A stretch of DNA of 44,475 nt from JAABQT01 sp035459025 (GCA_035459025.1 DATHYT010000055.1:1-44475), one strand, 5' to 3'; positions 16,726 to 25,199 are shown, counted from the stretch's first letter. The notes: generated by a model from the letters alone, not told the origin. A program made the numbers and translations.

Positions 16726-17704
16726 CCGGCCGCTGCTGCGCCTCGAGGGCGCGAGCCGGGACTTCGACGTCTCGCGCCCCTGGCTCAACCGCCTGCTCGA
16801 GGGCGCGCCGCGCCAGCTGCTGCGCGCGGTGGACGACGTCTCCTTCGAGGTGGCGCGCGGCGAGACGCTCGCGCTGGTGGGCGAGTCGGGCTGCGGCAAG
16901 TCCACCGTCGCGCGCCTCATCGTCGGCCTGTATCCGCTTACGCGCGGACGCATCGAGTTCGACGGCGCCGACCTGTCCACGGCCGGCGCGCACCGGCAGC
17001 GGCGGCGCATGCAGATGATCTTCCAGGACCCCTACGCCAGCCTCAACCCGCGCTGGCGCGTGCGCGACATCGTCGCCGAGCCGATCCGCGTGCTCGGGCT
17101 CACCGCCTCAAAGGACGCCGAGCGCGCGCGCGTCGCCGAGCTCCTGCGCCAGGTGGGCCTCGCGCCCGAGGACGGCGAGAAGTACCCGCACGAGTTCTCG
17201 GGCGGACAGCGCCAGCGCATCTCGATCGCGCGCGCGCTCTCCGGCAACCCCGAGTTCCTGGTGTGCGACGAGCCCACCTCGGCGCTTGACGTCTCGGTGC
17301 AGGCGCAGATCCTCAACCTGATGACCGAGCTGCAGGCGCGCCTCGGCCTCACCTACCTCTTCATCTCGCACAACCTCGCCGTGGTGTCGCATGTCGCCGA
17401 CCGCGTGGGCGTGATGTACCTCGGCCGCGTGGTCGAGATCGCGCCCGCGGCGCAGCTGTTCGCCGCGCCGCGCCATCCCTATACGCGCATGCTGATGGAC
17501 GCGATCCCGGACCTTGAGATGAGCGGCAAGGCGCGCACGCCCGTGGCTGGCGAGGTACCCAATCCGCTCGCGCCGCCCGCCGGCTGCGCCTTCCACCCGC
17601 GCTGCCCGCACGCCGATGCGCGCTGCCGCTCGGAGCGGCCGCGGCTGCGTCCCGCCGCCGGCGGCGCGGTGGCCTGCCACGCGGTGGAGGAAGGGCGCCT
17701 CTAG
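16718..17704 (+). CDS. Dipeptide-type ABC transporter ATP-binding protein (DppF-like)
   Basis: Second ATPase of the importer, 328 residues. Walker A GESGCGKS (55-62), Q-loop IFQDPYASLNPRWRV, signature FSGGQRQRISIARAL, Walker B FLVCDEPTSALDVSVQ, H-loop in LFISHNLAVVSHVADRVGVM, and the C-terminal oligo_HPY segment HPYTRMLMDAIPD followed by GCAFHPRCPHADARC. The DppF-type insertion (PWLNRLLEGAPRQLLRAVDD) precedes the core. The ATG at 16718 overlaps the end of the DppD-like gene by 8 bp. Its own stop overlaps the convergent AsmA-like gene by 4 bp, closing the transport operon. Confidence 0.94.
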   Translation: MDSRPLLRLEGASRDFDVSRPWLNRLLEGAPRQLLRAVDDVSFEVARGETLALVGESGCGKSTVARLIVGLYPLTRGRIEFDGADLSTAGAHRQRRRMQMIFQDPYASLNPRWRVRDIVAEPIRVLGLTASKDAERARVAELLRQVGLAPEDGEKYPHEFSGGQRQRISIARALSGNPEFLVCDEPTSALDVSVQAQILNLMTELQARLGLTYLFISHNLAVVSHVADRVGVMYLGRVVEIAPAAQLFAAPRHPYTRMLMDAIPDLEMSGKARTPVAGEVPNPLAPPAGCAFHPRCPHADARCRSERPRLRPAAGGAVACHAVEEGRL

Positions 17705-19539
17705 CGCCTGATCAGGCCGCGCAGCTTGTCTTCCAGCTTCTTCTCGATCTTTTCCTCGGCCTTCTTCGCTTTCTCCTTGACCTTCGCCTTGGCGGCGTCG
17801 CCGGCAAGCGCGCGGTAGTCGATCTCGTACTTGGGCGCGTCGAACGGGCCGGTGAGCTTCACCGGGATGGTGAGGCCCTTCAGGTGCTCGAGCCCCGCGC
17901 CGCCCTGTCCCTCGGCGCTCGCCACCACCGACGCCTTGGCCAGGTAGTCCAGCCGCGAGTTGCCGATGTCGATGTCGCCCGCCCCGCCCACGCGCAGCGC
18001 CGGCGCGCGCACATCCAGGTCGTCGTTGCGCGCCACGCCGTCCTTGATGACGAAGCTCGCGCTCATGGCCGAGAAGTCGGTGCGCTTGGAGGTGTCCGAG
18101 GGCTGCTCCTGCGCCGACTTGGAGCCGAAGGCGGCGCGCGTCTTGCGCAGCACCTCGGCGAGGTTGATGCCCTTGACCGCCCCGTCCTTCAGCTCGACGC
18201 GCGCGGTGCCGGCGAGGGACTTCTTCAGGGCGTTCACGGTGGGCCCGGACGCCGTGACGTCGACCGCCACGTCGCCCCGCCCTTCCACCGCGTCGCGCGC
18301 CATCAGGTCCTTCACCAGCGGGCCGATCGCGACGCCGCGCAGCGTCTCCTTCACCGCGATGCGGTTGCCGCGCGCGATGAGCGTCATCGCGCCTTCGAGA
18401 CCGCCTTCGTACAGCTTCGCCGAATGCGGGGCGATGTCGGCGCGCCCGTTTGCCGCGCGCAGCTCGGCCTTCAGGTCCGAGACCTTCAGGCCCATAAGCT
18501 GCATCCAGCCGATGGAGAGCTTGCCGCTGGCGCGCAAGCCCTCGAGCGCGCTCAGGTCGACCGGCACGTCCACCGCCACCTTCGGCCCCGCGCTCGGCGC
18601 GGGCTTGGCGTCCTTCTGCGCCACGAGGTAGCGGTCGAGGTCGATGCGGTCCACCGCGGCGTCCACCCGATAGCTCGGCGCGTCGAAGCCGGCCATGCCG
18701 AGCTTCATCTTCACCGTGGTGTCGTCGAACTTCGCCACCAGGTCCGCGTCCAGCGCCTCCTTGGCGAGGCGCGCGGTGGCGTCGCCCGTGACCGTGAGGG
18801 CGATGCGCGTGAACTCGTCCGCCGTACCGCTCACGCCCAGGTTCATCCCGGTGAGCGAGTATTCCCGGCGCTCGAGCGCGAGGCGGTAGGTGCCGGCGAG
18901 ATCCATTTTCAGGTCGATGAGCGGCTTCTTGCCGCGCACGCGCGCGCCAAGCGCCAGCGTCCCCGGCACGTCGTCGGCGATGCGCCCGGTGGTGAGCGTC
19001 ACGTCGTCGAGCTCCAGGCGCTGGCCGCTGCCCTCGTCGAGATAGGCGAAGCGCGCATCGCGCAGCCTGATGCCCGCGACGTCGAACGCCACCTTCCGCG
19101 GCGCGGCGCCGCGCGCCGCCGGCGCCTTGCCCGCGCCGCCGCCGGCGCCCAGCAGGTCCTCGAAGTCGAACTTGCCGTTCTTCGCCCGGATGACGCTGGC
19201 GCGCAGGCCGGTGAGCGTCACCTCGTCGACCTGCACCTGGCCCGACAGGAGCGGCAGCAGCGCCACCGCGACCTGCGCGCCGTCGATCGCGGCGAAGTCG
19301 TGCTCGCTCGCGCGCCGCGACAACGTCACCTTGCCCACCTTGGCGCCGATCTTGGGCCAGAGGGCGAGCGCGATGTCGCCGTGGAACTTCAACGTGCGGC
19401 CGGTGGCCTCCTTCACACGCTTCTCGATCTCGCCCTTGTAGGCGTTGGGGTCGAACGTGGCGACGATGACGGCGACACCGACGAGCGCCAGCACGATCAC
19501 GCCGAGCAAGGAGTACAGGACGTACTTCAGCCATTTCAT
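17701..19539 (-). CDS. AsmA family protein
   Basis: Large envelope protein of the AsmA/YhjG group, 612 residues. An N-terminal membrane anchor (about residues 8-26, VLYSLLGVIVLALVGVAVIV) is followed by the conserved AsmA opening FDPNAYKGEIEKRVKEATG and FHGDIALALWPKIG. The rest is a long beta-rich periplasmic region with typical repeats such as KTSVRVELKDGAVKGINLAE. The C terminus is lysine/glutamate-rich (about 585-612). AsmA relatives are bridge-like lipid-transfer proteins proposed to carry phospholipids to the outer membrane. It starts immediately downstream of the 5'-nucleotidase gene (4-bp overlap), which probably means co-transcription without a functional link. Confidence 0.88.
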   Translation of the reverse strand: MKWLKYVLYSLLGVIVLALVGVAVIVATFDPNAYKGEIEKRVKEATGRTLKFHGDIALALWPKIGAKVGKVTLSRRASEHDFAAIDGAQVAVALLPLLSGQVQVDEVTLTGLRASVIRAKNGKFDFEDLLGAGGGAGKAPAARGAAPRKVAFDVAGIRLRDARFAYLDEGSGQRLELDDVTLTTGRIADDVPGTLALGARVRGKKPLIDLKMDLAGTYRLALERREYSLTGMNLGVSGTADEFTRIALTVTGDATARLAKEALDADLVAKFDDTTVKMKLGMAGFDAPSYRVDAAVDRIDLDRYLVAQKDAKPAPSAGPKVAVDVPVDLSALEGLRASGKLSIGWMQLMGLKVSDLKAELRAANGRADIAPHSAKLYEGGLEGAMTLIARGNRIAVKETLRGVAIGPLVKDLMARDAVEGRGDVAVDVTASGPTVNALKKSLAGTARVELKDGAVKGINLAEVLRKTRAAFGSKSAQEQPSDTSKRTDFSAMSASFVIKDGVARNDDLDVRAPALRVGGAGDIDIGNSRLDYLAKASVVASAEGQGGAGLEHLKGLTIPVKLTGPFDAPKYEIDYRALAGDAAKAKVKEKAKKAEEKIEKKLEDKLRGLIRR

Positions 19540-20438
19540 GCGGGTTTCCTCCCGGCGATGCCGAAGGGGACGTGGCCGGTGGCCACGTGCCTGCCGGCAG
19601 ACTCGACGTGGCCGCGCTGGTCGTCGAAGTAGAAATCGGGCTCGAACGCGCCGAGGAACTCGCCCTTGTCGAGCCCGCCGAGGAACAGCGCTTCGTCGAC
19701 CGAGATTTTCCAGTGCATCAGGGTCTTCACCGCGCGCTCGTGCGCCGGGGCGCTCCGCGCGGTCACCAGCGCCGTGCGCAGGCGCATCGGGGCCTTCGCC
19801 GTCTGCAGGCGGTGCAGCGCCTCGAGCAGCGGCTTGAACGGCCCCGGCGGCAGCGGCGTATTCACGCGGTCGGTCTCGTGGCGCGTGAACGCCTCCAGCC
19901 CGTCGGCCTGGTAGACGCGCTCGGCCTCATCGGAAAACAGCACCGCGTCGCCGTCGAACGCGATCCGCACCTCGTCGGCGTGCCGGCTTGCTGCCTGCGC
20001 CGACTCGGGCACCACGCGCGCGGCGGGAATCCGCGCGTCGAGCGCGGCCATCACGTCGCGCTCGTTGGCCGAGAGGAACAGGTTGGCGCGCAGCGCATCG
20101 AGATACCGGTAGGGGTCGCGCCCGCGCGTGAACACGCCGCGCTCGACGCTCAGGCCCTCGCGCTTGGCCGAGCGGAACACCCTGAGGCCGCTTACCGGAT
20201 CATTCTTGGAGAGGATCACCACCTCCACGCGCTGAGCCTCCGGGGTATTGAAGGCGAGCAGCTTCTGCACCAGCGGGAAGGCGACCCCGCGCTTGGCCGG
20301 CACGTCGAGGCGCCCAAGCTGCAGCGTGACGTACGCTGGCTCGCCGTCGCGGTCGAAGACGCGGTTCTCCTCCTCGAAGTCGAACAGCGCCCGGGAGGAG
20401 ATGGCGACCACCAGTTTTCCGTCAAAGGTTACAGGCAT
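19536..20438 (-). CDS. Cytosolic 5'-nucleotidase (NT5C1-like, PF06189 type)
   Basis: Predicted HAD-fold 5'-nucleotidase that dephosphorylates nucleoside monophosphates, cytoplasmic. The 300-residue product shows LVVAISSRALFDFEEENRVF at the N terminus (Ser-rich variant of the HAD nucleophile region), VVILSKNDPVSGLRVFRSA, LFLSANERDVMAAL, LRTALVTARSAPAHERAVKTL and the C-terminal acidic motif FYFDDQRGHVESA, all typical of this bacterial family. The ATG lies only 6 nt downstream of the encoded CCA of tRNA-Gly on the same strand, with no Shine-Dalgarno visible. The gene is probably transcribed from the tRNA promoter. It overlaps the AsmA-like gene by 4 bp. Confidence 0.85.
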   Translation of the reverse strand: MPVTFDGKLVVAISSRALFDFEEENRVFDRDGEPAYVTLQLGRLDVPAKRGVAFPLVQKLLAFNTPEAQRVEVVILSKNDPVSGLRVFRSAKREGLSVERGVFTRGRDPYRYLDALRANLFLSANERDVMAALDARIPAARVVPESAQAASRHADEVRIAFDGDAVLFSDEAERVYQADGLEAFTRHETDRVNTPLPPGPFKPLLEALHRLQTAKAPMRLRTALVTARSAPAHERAVKTLMHWKISVDEALFLGGLDKGEFLGAFEPDFYFDDQRGHVESAGRHVATGHVPFGIAGRKPA

Positions 20439-20444
20439 GGCATA

Positions 20445-20518
20445 TGGAGCGGGTGATGGGAATCGAACCCACGTTCACAGCTTGGGAAGCTGTTGTCTTG
20501 CCATTAGACGACACCCGC
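20445..20518 (-). tRNA. tRNA-Gly (anticodon CCC), CCA encoded
   Basis: Reading the minus strand, GCGGGTG pairs with CACCCGC to close a 7-bp acceptor stem. The D-arm contains TAATGGCAA. The anticodon stem ACAGC/GCTGT encloses the loop TTCCCAA, giving anticodon CCC (reads GGG). The T-arm has loop TTCGATT. Discriminator T is followed by an encoded CCA (20447-20445), giving 74 nt in all. It lies between divergent thiS (29 bp away) and the 5'-nucleotidase gene. Confidence 0.97.
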
Positions 20519-20532
20519 GGGTTGCGGCCAAG

Positions 20533-20561
20533 TGTATCATTTGCCCTATGATTCAAGTCAC
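20533..20561 (-). promoter_or_regulatory. possible tRNA-Gly promoter
   Basis: On the minus strand GTGACT (20561-20556) and GATACA (20538-20533) are 17 bp apart, and the predicted start would be about 7 nt before the tRNA 5' end. Both hexamers are weak matches to sigma-70 consensus, and the -35 would lie inside the thiS coding region. Low confidence. Confidence 0.3.
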
Positions 20562-20751
20562 TGTGAACGGCGCGGCGCGGCGCTTCGAGCGCCCCCTGGC
20601 GGTGAACGAGCTGGTGGCCGAGCTCGCGCTTTCGGGCAAGAAGATCGCGGTGGAAAGAAACGGCGAGATCGTGCCGAAGAGCGCGCACGGCTCGACCCTG
20701 GTCGCCGACGGCGACCGCCTGGAGATCGTGGTCGCGGTGGGAGGCGGATGA
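20548..20751 (+). CDS. thiS: Thiamine biosynthesis sulfur-carrier protein ThiS
   Basis: Ubiquitin-like sulfur carrier whose C-terminal glycine becomes a thiocarboxylate that donates sulfur to the thiazole ring. The 67-residue product starts at ATG 20548 (MIQVTVNGAARRFE), has the beta-grasp pattern (LVAELALSGKKIAVERNGEIVPKS) and ends in the required Gly-Gly (VVAVGGG). Length is standard (65-70). Its stop overlaps the thiG ATG (ATGA), so carrier and synthase are translationally coupled. No TPP riboswitch can fit in the 29 bp to the tRNA gene. The adenylating enzyme ThiF and thiazole partner ThiO/ThiH are not in this window. Confidence 0.95.
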   Translation: MIQVTVNGAARRFERPLAVNELVAELALSGKKIAVERNGEIVPKSAHGSTLVADGDRLEIVVAVGGG

Positions 20752-21551
20752 GCGACAGGCTCCTCGTTGCCGGCAAGGCCTACGGCTCGCGGCTGCTCAT
20801 CGGCACCGGCAAGTACAAGGACTTCGCGCAAACGCGCGCCGCGGTCGAGGCGAGCGGCGCCGAGATCGTGACCGTCGCCATACGGCGCACCAACATCGGC
20901 CAGAACGCCAACGAGCCGAGCCTGCTCGAGGCGCTGCCGCCCTCGAAGTTCACCTACCTGCCGAACACCGCCGGCTGCTACAGCGCCGAGGACGCGGTGC
21001 GCACGCTACGCCTCGCGCGCGAGCTGCTCGACGGCCACGACCTGGTGAAGCTCGAAGTGCTGGGCGACCCGCACACGCTGTATCCGAACATGCCGGAGAC
21101 GCTGAAGGCGGCGGGCGAGCTGGTGCGGGACGGCTTCAAGGTCATGGTGTACTGCTCGGACGACCCGATCCAGGCGAAGATCCTCGAAGACGCGGGCTGC
21201 GTTGCCATCATGCCGCTCGCCTCGCTGATCGGCTCGGGCATGGGCATCCTCAATCCCTGGCAGGTACAGCTGGTGCGCGACGCCGTGAAGCTGCCGGTGA
21301 TCGTCGATGCCGGAGTGGGCACCGCCTCGGATGCCGCCATTGCCATGGAATTGGGCTGTGACGGGGTGCTCATGAACACCGCAGTCGCCGCGGCGAAGGA
21401 TCCTGTCATGATGGCCCGCGCCATGAAGAAGGCGGTCGAAGCCGGGCGCGAGGCCTGGCTCGCCGGGCGCATGCCGAAGAAGCTCTATACGGCGGCGCCC
21501 TCTTCACCCACCGAAGGGACGATCGCGCCTTCCCGCAGCAAGGCGGCTTGA
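20748..21551 (+). CDS. thiG: Thiazole synthase ThiG
   Basis: Condenses 1-deoxyxylulose-5-phosphate, dehydroglycine and ThiS-thiocarboxylate to thiazole phosphate; cytoplasmic TIM-barrel enzyme. The 267-residue product has the family motifs SRLLIGTGKYKDFA (15-28), VAIRRTNIG, catalytic Lys101 in LVKLEVLGD, and the phosphate-binding VDAGVGTASDAAIAMELGCD near the C terminus. It starts with an ATG overlapping thiS and ends overlapping the TTG of trmB (TTGA). The thiS-thiG-trmB order is common in betaproteobacteria; the trmB link is positional. Confidence 0.97.
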   Translation: MSDRLLVAGKAYGSRLLIGTGKYKDFAQTRAAVEASGAEIVTVAIRRTNIGQNANEPSLLEALPPSKFTYLPNTAGCYSAEDAVRTLRLARELLDGHDLVKLEVLGDPHTLYPNMPETLKAAGELVRDGFKVMVYCSDDPIQAKILEDAGCVAIMPLASLIGSGMGILNPWQVQLVRDAVKLPVIVDAGVGTASDAAIAMELGCDGVLMNTAVAAAKDPVMMARAMKKAVEAGREAWLAGRMPKKLYTAAPSSPTEGTIAPSRSKAA

Positions 21552-22180
21552 AGCGCGGCATCCGCAGCTACGTGCTGCGCCAGGGCCGCACCACGCCCGC
21601 GCAGCAGCGGGCGCTCGATGAGCTGTTCACGGTCTACGGCATCCCCTTCCGCCAGGCGCTGCTCGAGCCGCGTGGCAAGCCGCTCGTCCTCGAGATCGGC
21701 TCGGGCATGGGCGAGACTACCGCGGCGATCGCCGCCGCGCAGCCCGGCAGCGACTTCATTGCCGTGGAAGTACATGGCCCCGGCGTCGGCAGCCTGCTCA
21801 GGCGCATCGACGAGCAGGGCCTGAAGAACCTGCGCGTCATCCGGCACGACGCCATCGAGGTGCTCGAGCACATGATCGCCGACGCCTCGCTCGCAGGCAT
21901 TCACCTGTTCTTTCCCGACCCCTGGCCCAAGAAGCGCCACCACAAGCGCCGCCTGGTGCAGCCGGCGTTCGCCACCCTGGCCGCACGCAAGCTCGCGCCG
22001 GGCGGGTACCTGCACGCCGCGACCGACTGGCCGCAGTACGCCGAGCAGATGGCGGAGGTTCTCGATGCCGAGCCGCTGCTCACGCGCGCCGCGGCGCGCG
22101 AGCGTCCCGCCACCAAGTTCGAGCAACGCGGGATGAAGCTCGGCCACGAGGTGCGCGACCTCGTCTACCGGAGGCGCTGA
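21548..22180 (+). CDS. trmB: tRNA (guanine-N7)-methyltransferase
   Basis: SAM-dependent enzyme forming m7G46 in tRNA. The 210-residue product starts at a TTG that overlaps the thiG stop (TTGA). It shows the SAM motif VLEIGSGMGETT (about 48-59), FIAVEVHGPGVGSLL, the acidic RHDAIEVLEHM, and the diagnostic catalytic segment FFPDPWPKKRHHKRRLVQP. A TDW motif follows (AATDWPQYAEQM). Length is slightly short at the N terminus but complete for the catalytic domain. It is convergent with hslR (1 bp gap between stop codons). Confidence 0.95.
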   Translation: MKRGIRSYVLRQGRTTPAQQRALDELFTVYGIPFRQALLEPRGKPLVLEIGSGMGETTAAIAAAQPGSDFIAVEVHGPGVGSLLRRIDEQGLKNLRVIRHDAIEVLEHMIADASLAGIHLFFPDPWPKKRHHKRRLVQPAFATLAARKLAPGGYLHAATDWPQYAEQMAEVLDAEPLLTRAAARERPATKFEQRGMKLGHEVRDLVYRRR

Positions 22181-22181
22181 A

Positions 22182-22547
22182 TCAGCTTTTCAATTCGTCG
22201 AGCTTGCGCCGGTCGCGCTTGGTCGGCCGGCCCTTGATCGTGCGCGCCGGCTCGGCGCTATGGCGGCGCAGGTCGGCGCGCCGCTCGCGCTCGGCGCGGC
22301 TCGCTTCGGACTCCGCATAGAGCTTGCGTGCCTGCGCCGCCGGTCCGCGCTTGTCGGAAAGCGCCGTGACCTCGACCTGCCAGACGGATTCCCCCACCCG
22401 AATTTCCAGTTGGTCGCCGACCTTCAGCGCATGGGCGGGCTTGGTCTTTTCCTCGTGCAGCTTGACCCGGCCCGACGCGATCGCCAGCTGCGCCAGGCCG
22501 CGCGTCTTGAACCAGCGCGCGGCCCACAGCCACTTGTCCAGGCGCAT
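22182..22547 (-). CDS. hslR: RNA-binding S4 domain protein, heat-shock protein 15 (HslR) family
   Basis: Small S4-domain RNA-binding protein that in E. coli Hsp15 binds stalled 50S-nascent-chain-tRNA complexes for recycling. The 121-residue product opens with the S4 core MRLDKWLWAARWFKTRGLAQ, continues with IASGRVKLHEEK and KVGDQLEIRVGE, and ends in a basic tail (TIKGRPTKRDRRKLDELKS) characteristic of the family. It lies 2 bp after the hemW stop, so it is probably the last gene of the kinase-PP2C-rdgB-hemW-hslR transcript. Confidence 0.9.
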   Translation of the reverse strand: MRLDKWLWAARWFKTRGLAQLAIASGRVKLHEEKTKPAHALKVGDQLEIRVGESVWQVEVTALSDKRGPAAQARKLYAESEASRAERERRADLRRHSAEPARTIKGRPTKRDRRKLDELKS

Positions 22548-22549
22548 CG

Positions 22550-23713
22550 TCAGTCGAGGAACATCTGCAATAGCTCGTTGAGGAACAGCCTTCCCCGCCG
22601 CGTCGGGCGGATGCGCGCCGGGTCGTTCTCCAGCAGGCCCTTCTCTTCGGCGGCGGCGAGCTTGCGCGCGACAGCGGCAAGCGGCAGCCCGGTGCGCTCC
22701 TCGAAGCGCACCTTCGGCACGCCCTGCACCAGGCGCAGGGCGTTCAGCATGAACTCGAACGGCAGCTCGCGCGGCGCGATCGGCTTGTCCACGGCGCTTC
22801 CCGCCTGCGCCAGGTACTCGCGCGGCTGCTTGGCGCGCTCGTGGCGCGCGACGTGGTCGGGGAACGAGAGCTTGCCGTGCGCGCCCGCGCCGATGCCCAG
22901 GTAATCCCCGAACTCCCAGTAGTTGAGGTTGTGCCGGCAGCGTCGTCCCGGGCGCGCGAAGGCCGAGGTCTCGTAGTGCTCGAATCCGGCCTCGGCCGCG
23001 ATCTCCTCCACCGCGAGCTGCATGTCGGCGCAGGTGTCGTGCACGGGGAGCGGCGGTGGCTTGCTGTAGAACACGGTGTTCGGCTCGAGCGTGAGCTGGT
23101 AGGCGGAGAAATGCGTCGTGCCGAAGGCGAGCGCCGCACGCGCGTCGGTGCGCGTCTCCTTTAGCGTCTGCTGCGGCAGCCCGTACATGATGTCGAGGTT
23201 CACGTTGTCGAACACTGCCTGCGCCATCTCGATGGCGCGGCGCGCCTCGGCCGCCGAGTGGATGCGCCCGAGGACTTTCAGCTTTTCATCGTCGAAGCTC
23301 TGGATGCCGAGCGACAGCCGGTTCACGCCGGCCTCGCGGTAGCCGCGAAAGCGCCCCGCCTCCGCGGTGCCCGGGTTCGCCTCCAGCGTAATTTCGGCGC
23401 CGGGCTCGAGCGGCACGCGCGCGCGGATCGCGGCGAGGAGCGCATCGATCGACTCGGGCGCGAACAGGCTCGGCGTGCCGCCGCCGATGAACACGCTCGT
23501 CACGCGCCGGCCCCACACCAGGGGCAGCATGCCTTCCAGGTCGGCGACGAGCGCCTCGACGTACTCGCGCTCGGGCAAGGCGTCCGCCTTCTCGTGCGAG
23601 TTGAAGTCGCAGTACGGGCACTTGCGCACGCACCAGGGCAGGTGCGCGTAGAGCGCAAGCGGCGGCAGCGCCGCGAAGCGCACCTCGTGCGGCGCGCGCA
23701 CCACGGCGCTCAC
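22550..23713 (-). CDS. hemW: Heme chaperone / radical-SAM protein HemW
   Basis: Radical-SAM-family heme chaperone related to coproporphyrinogen dehydrogenase HemN. The 387-residue product starts at the GTG overlapping the rdgB stop (GTGA). It carries the cluster motif HLPWCVRKCPYCDFNSH with Cys28, Cys32 and Cys35 (CX3CX2C), then the SAM-domain motifs FIGGGTPSLF, LEANPGTAE and LSLGIQSFDD, and the HemN C-terminal region ARPGRRCRHNLNYWEFGDYLGIGAGAHG. Length is that of HemW (about 380) rather than HemN (about 457), and HemW lacks the fourth cysteine of HemN-type CxxxCxxCxC. Here the residue after CPYC is Asp, consistent with HemW. Confidence 0.93.
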   Translation of the reverse strand: MSAVVRAPHEVRFAALPPLALYAHLPWCVRKCPYCDFNSHEKADALPEREYVEALVADLEGMLPLVWGRRVTSVFIGGGTPSLFAPESIDALLAAIRARVPLEPGAEITLEANPGTAEAGRFRGYREAGVNRLSLGIQSFDDEKLKVLGRIHSAAEARRAIEMAQAVFDNVNLDIMYGLPQQTLKETRTDARAALAFGTTHFSAYQLTLEPNTVFYSKPPPLPVHDTCADMQLAVEEIAAEAGFEHYETSAFARPGRRCRHNLNYWEFGDYLGIGAGAHGKLSFPDHVARHERAKQPREYLAQAGSAVDKPIAPRELPFEFMLNALRLVQGVPKVRFEERTGLPLAAVARKLAAAEEKGLLENDPARIRPTRRGRLFLNELLQMFLD

Positions 23714-24297
23714 CGCAGGAGCTCCAGCAGCCGCGCCGCGGCGCGGCCGCGGTGGCTGATGCGGTTCTTCTCCGCTTCCGGCAGCTCGGCCGCGGTGCGG
23801 CCGTCGCCGTCGATGAGGAACAGCGGGTCGTAGCCAAAGCCGTTCGCACCGCGCGGGGCGCGCGCGATGCCGCCATGCCATACGCCTTCGGCGATGAGCG
23901 GCTGCCGATCGTCAGCGCTTCGCACCAGCGCCATCACGCAGCGGTAGTGCGCGGCGCGCGCCTGGCCGAGGCTCGCGAGGAGCTTGGCGTTGTTCCTCGC
24001 GTCGCGCTCCGCGCGGCTGCCCTCGCGCCCCGCGAAGTAGGCCGAGTGCACGCCCGGTGCGCCGCCGAGCGCGTCCACGCACAGGCCCGAATCGTCGGCG
24101 AGCGCCGGCAACCCGCTCGCGCGGCTGGCGTGCCGCGCCTTGGCGAGGGCGTTTTCGAGGAAGCTGTCGTGCGGCTCCTCCGTCTCGGCGATGCCGAGCT
24201 CGGCTTGCGCGATGACCTCGCAGCCGAGCGGCGCCAGCAGCGCGCGCATCTCGCGCAGCTTGCCGGCGTTGTTCGACGCGAGCACCAGGCGCTTCAC
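23710..24297 (-). CDS. rdgB: Non-canonical purine NTP pyrophosphatase (RdgB/HAM1)
   Basis: Hydrolyses dITP, ITP and XTP to monophosphates, cleaning the nucleotide pool. The 195-residue product from GTG 24297 shows the N-terminal nucleotide-binding LASNNAGKLREMRALL (6-21), FLENALAKARHASRASGLP, the catalytic ADDSGLCVDALGGAPGVHSA, and GFGYDPLFLIDGDGRTAAEL followed by EKNRISHRGRA. These are all the canonical HAM1 motifs. Length matches the family. The GTG overlaps the PP2C gene stop (GTGA) and its own stop overlaps the hemW GTG. Confidence 0.96.
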   Translation of the reverse strand: MKRLVLASNNAGKLREMRALLAPLGCEVIAQAELGIAETEEPHDSFLENALAKARHASRASGLPALADDSGLCVDALGGAPGVHSAYFAGREGSRAERDARNNAKLLASLGQARAAHYRCVMALVRSADDRQPLIAEGVWHGGIARAPRGANGFGYDPLFLIDGDGRTAAELPEAEKNRISHRGRAAARLLELLR

Positions 24298-25199
24298 CGC
24301 GGCGCGCGCTTCTTCAGCGCGTCCTTGATCTCGGCGACGGCGCGCTCGATGTCGCCGTCCGTCATGCGCAGGAACTCCGGGTTGGTGGCGCCGAAATCCT
24401 GCACCTCGGTGGACATCTCGGCGAGCGGCACGGTGCGCGGGCCGTCGCGCAGCGGCACCGCGTCCTCGTGCCAGGCGAGCCCGAGCGCCGACACGTTGTC
24501 GCTGCTGGGGCCGGCGCGCTCCTGGGCGAGCGACGCGAGGCGCGCGATCGCCTCGGGCAGCGGGCCGCTTTCCAGGCCGGCGATGATCTGGCGCTCCATA
24601 AGCGGGCCCCACAGGCCGTCCGAGCACAGCAGCACGATGTCGTCGCGCTCCAGGCGTGCATGCGCCGTGGGCGAGATGCGCGGCGCGTGCGCGCCGCCCA
24701 CGCATTGCAGCAGCCGATTGCGCTCGGGGTGCGATCCGGCGTCCTCCTCGCGCAGACGGCCTGCGTCGATCAGCTGCTGCACCAGGGTGTGGTCGCGCGT
24801 GCGCACCAGCACTTCGCCCTTGCGCACCAGGTACAGGCGAGAGTCGCCGACGTGCGACCAGTACGCACGGCCCTCCTGCACCACGCAGGCAACGACCGTG
24901 GTGCGCGGCGACTCCTTCAGCCCGAGCGCGCGCGCCTCGCGCAGCAGCATGCCGTGCGAGCGGCCCACGGCGCGGAACAGGAACAGGTCGGGATTTGCGA
25001 GCCGGGGCTGCGCCTCATGCTTGAAGGCGGCGGCGATGTGGCGCATGGTGAGCTCGGCCGCCACCTCGCCATGCGCGTGCCCGCCCATGCCGTCGGCCAG
25101 CACCAGGAGCAGCGCCTCGGGCGTGCGCCAGTGCCCGAGCCGGTCCTGGTTGTAGGGCCGCTTGCCGACATGGGTTTCCTGGTAGATCGTGCACTTCAT
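24294..25199 (-). CDS. PP2C-family serine/threonine phosphatase
   Basis: Metal-dependent protein phosphatase, cytoplasmic, that should reverse the action of the kinase encoded just upstream. The 301-residue product has the PPM motifs PYNQDRLG (Asp19, metal), VLADGMGGHAHGE (Asp36-Gly37), RTTVVAC, SHVGDSRLYLVR (about 115-126), LLCSDGLWG (Asp194) and SSDNVSALGL (Asp234, Asn235), so the active site looks intact. The C-terminal 55 residues extend past the catalytic domain and are unassigned. Its ATG overlaps the kinase stop by 4 bp (ATGA), a coupling that fits a kinase-phosphatase pair. Confidence 0.92.
   Translation of the reverse strand: MKCTIYQETHVGKRPYNQDRLGHWRTPEALLLVLADGMGGHAHGEVAAELTMRHIAAAFKHEAQPRLANPDLFLFRAVGRSHGMLLREARALGLKESPRTTVVACVVQEGRAYWSHVGDSRLYLVRKGEVLVRTRDHTLVQQLIDAGRLREEDAGSHPERNRLLQCVGGAHAPRISPTAHARLERDDIVLLCSDGLWGPLMERQIIAGLESGPLPEAIARLASLAQERAGPSSDNVSALGLAWHEDAVPLRDGPRTVPLAEMSTEVQDFGATNPEFLRMTDGDIERAVAEIKDALKKRAPR

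Noticed and set aside
20519..20547. TPP riboswitch upstream of thiS
   Set aside because: Only 29 bp separate thiS from the tRNA-Gly gene, too short for a thi-box aptamer, and no thi-box motif is seen.
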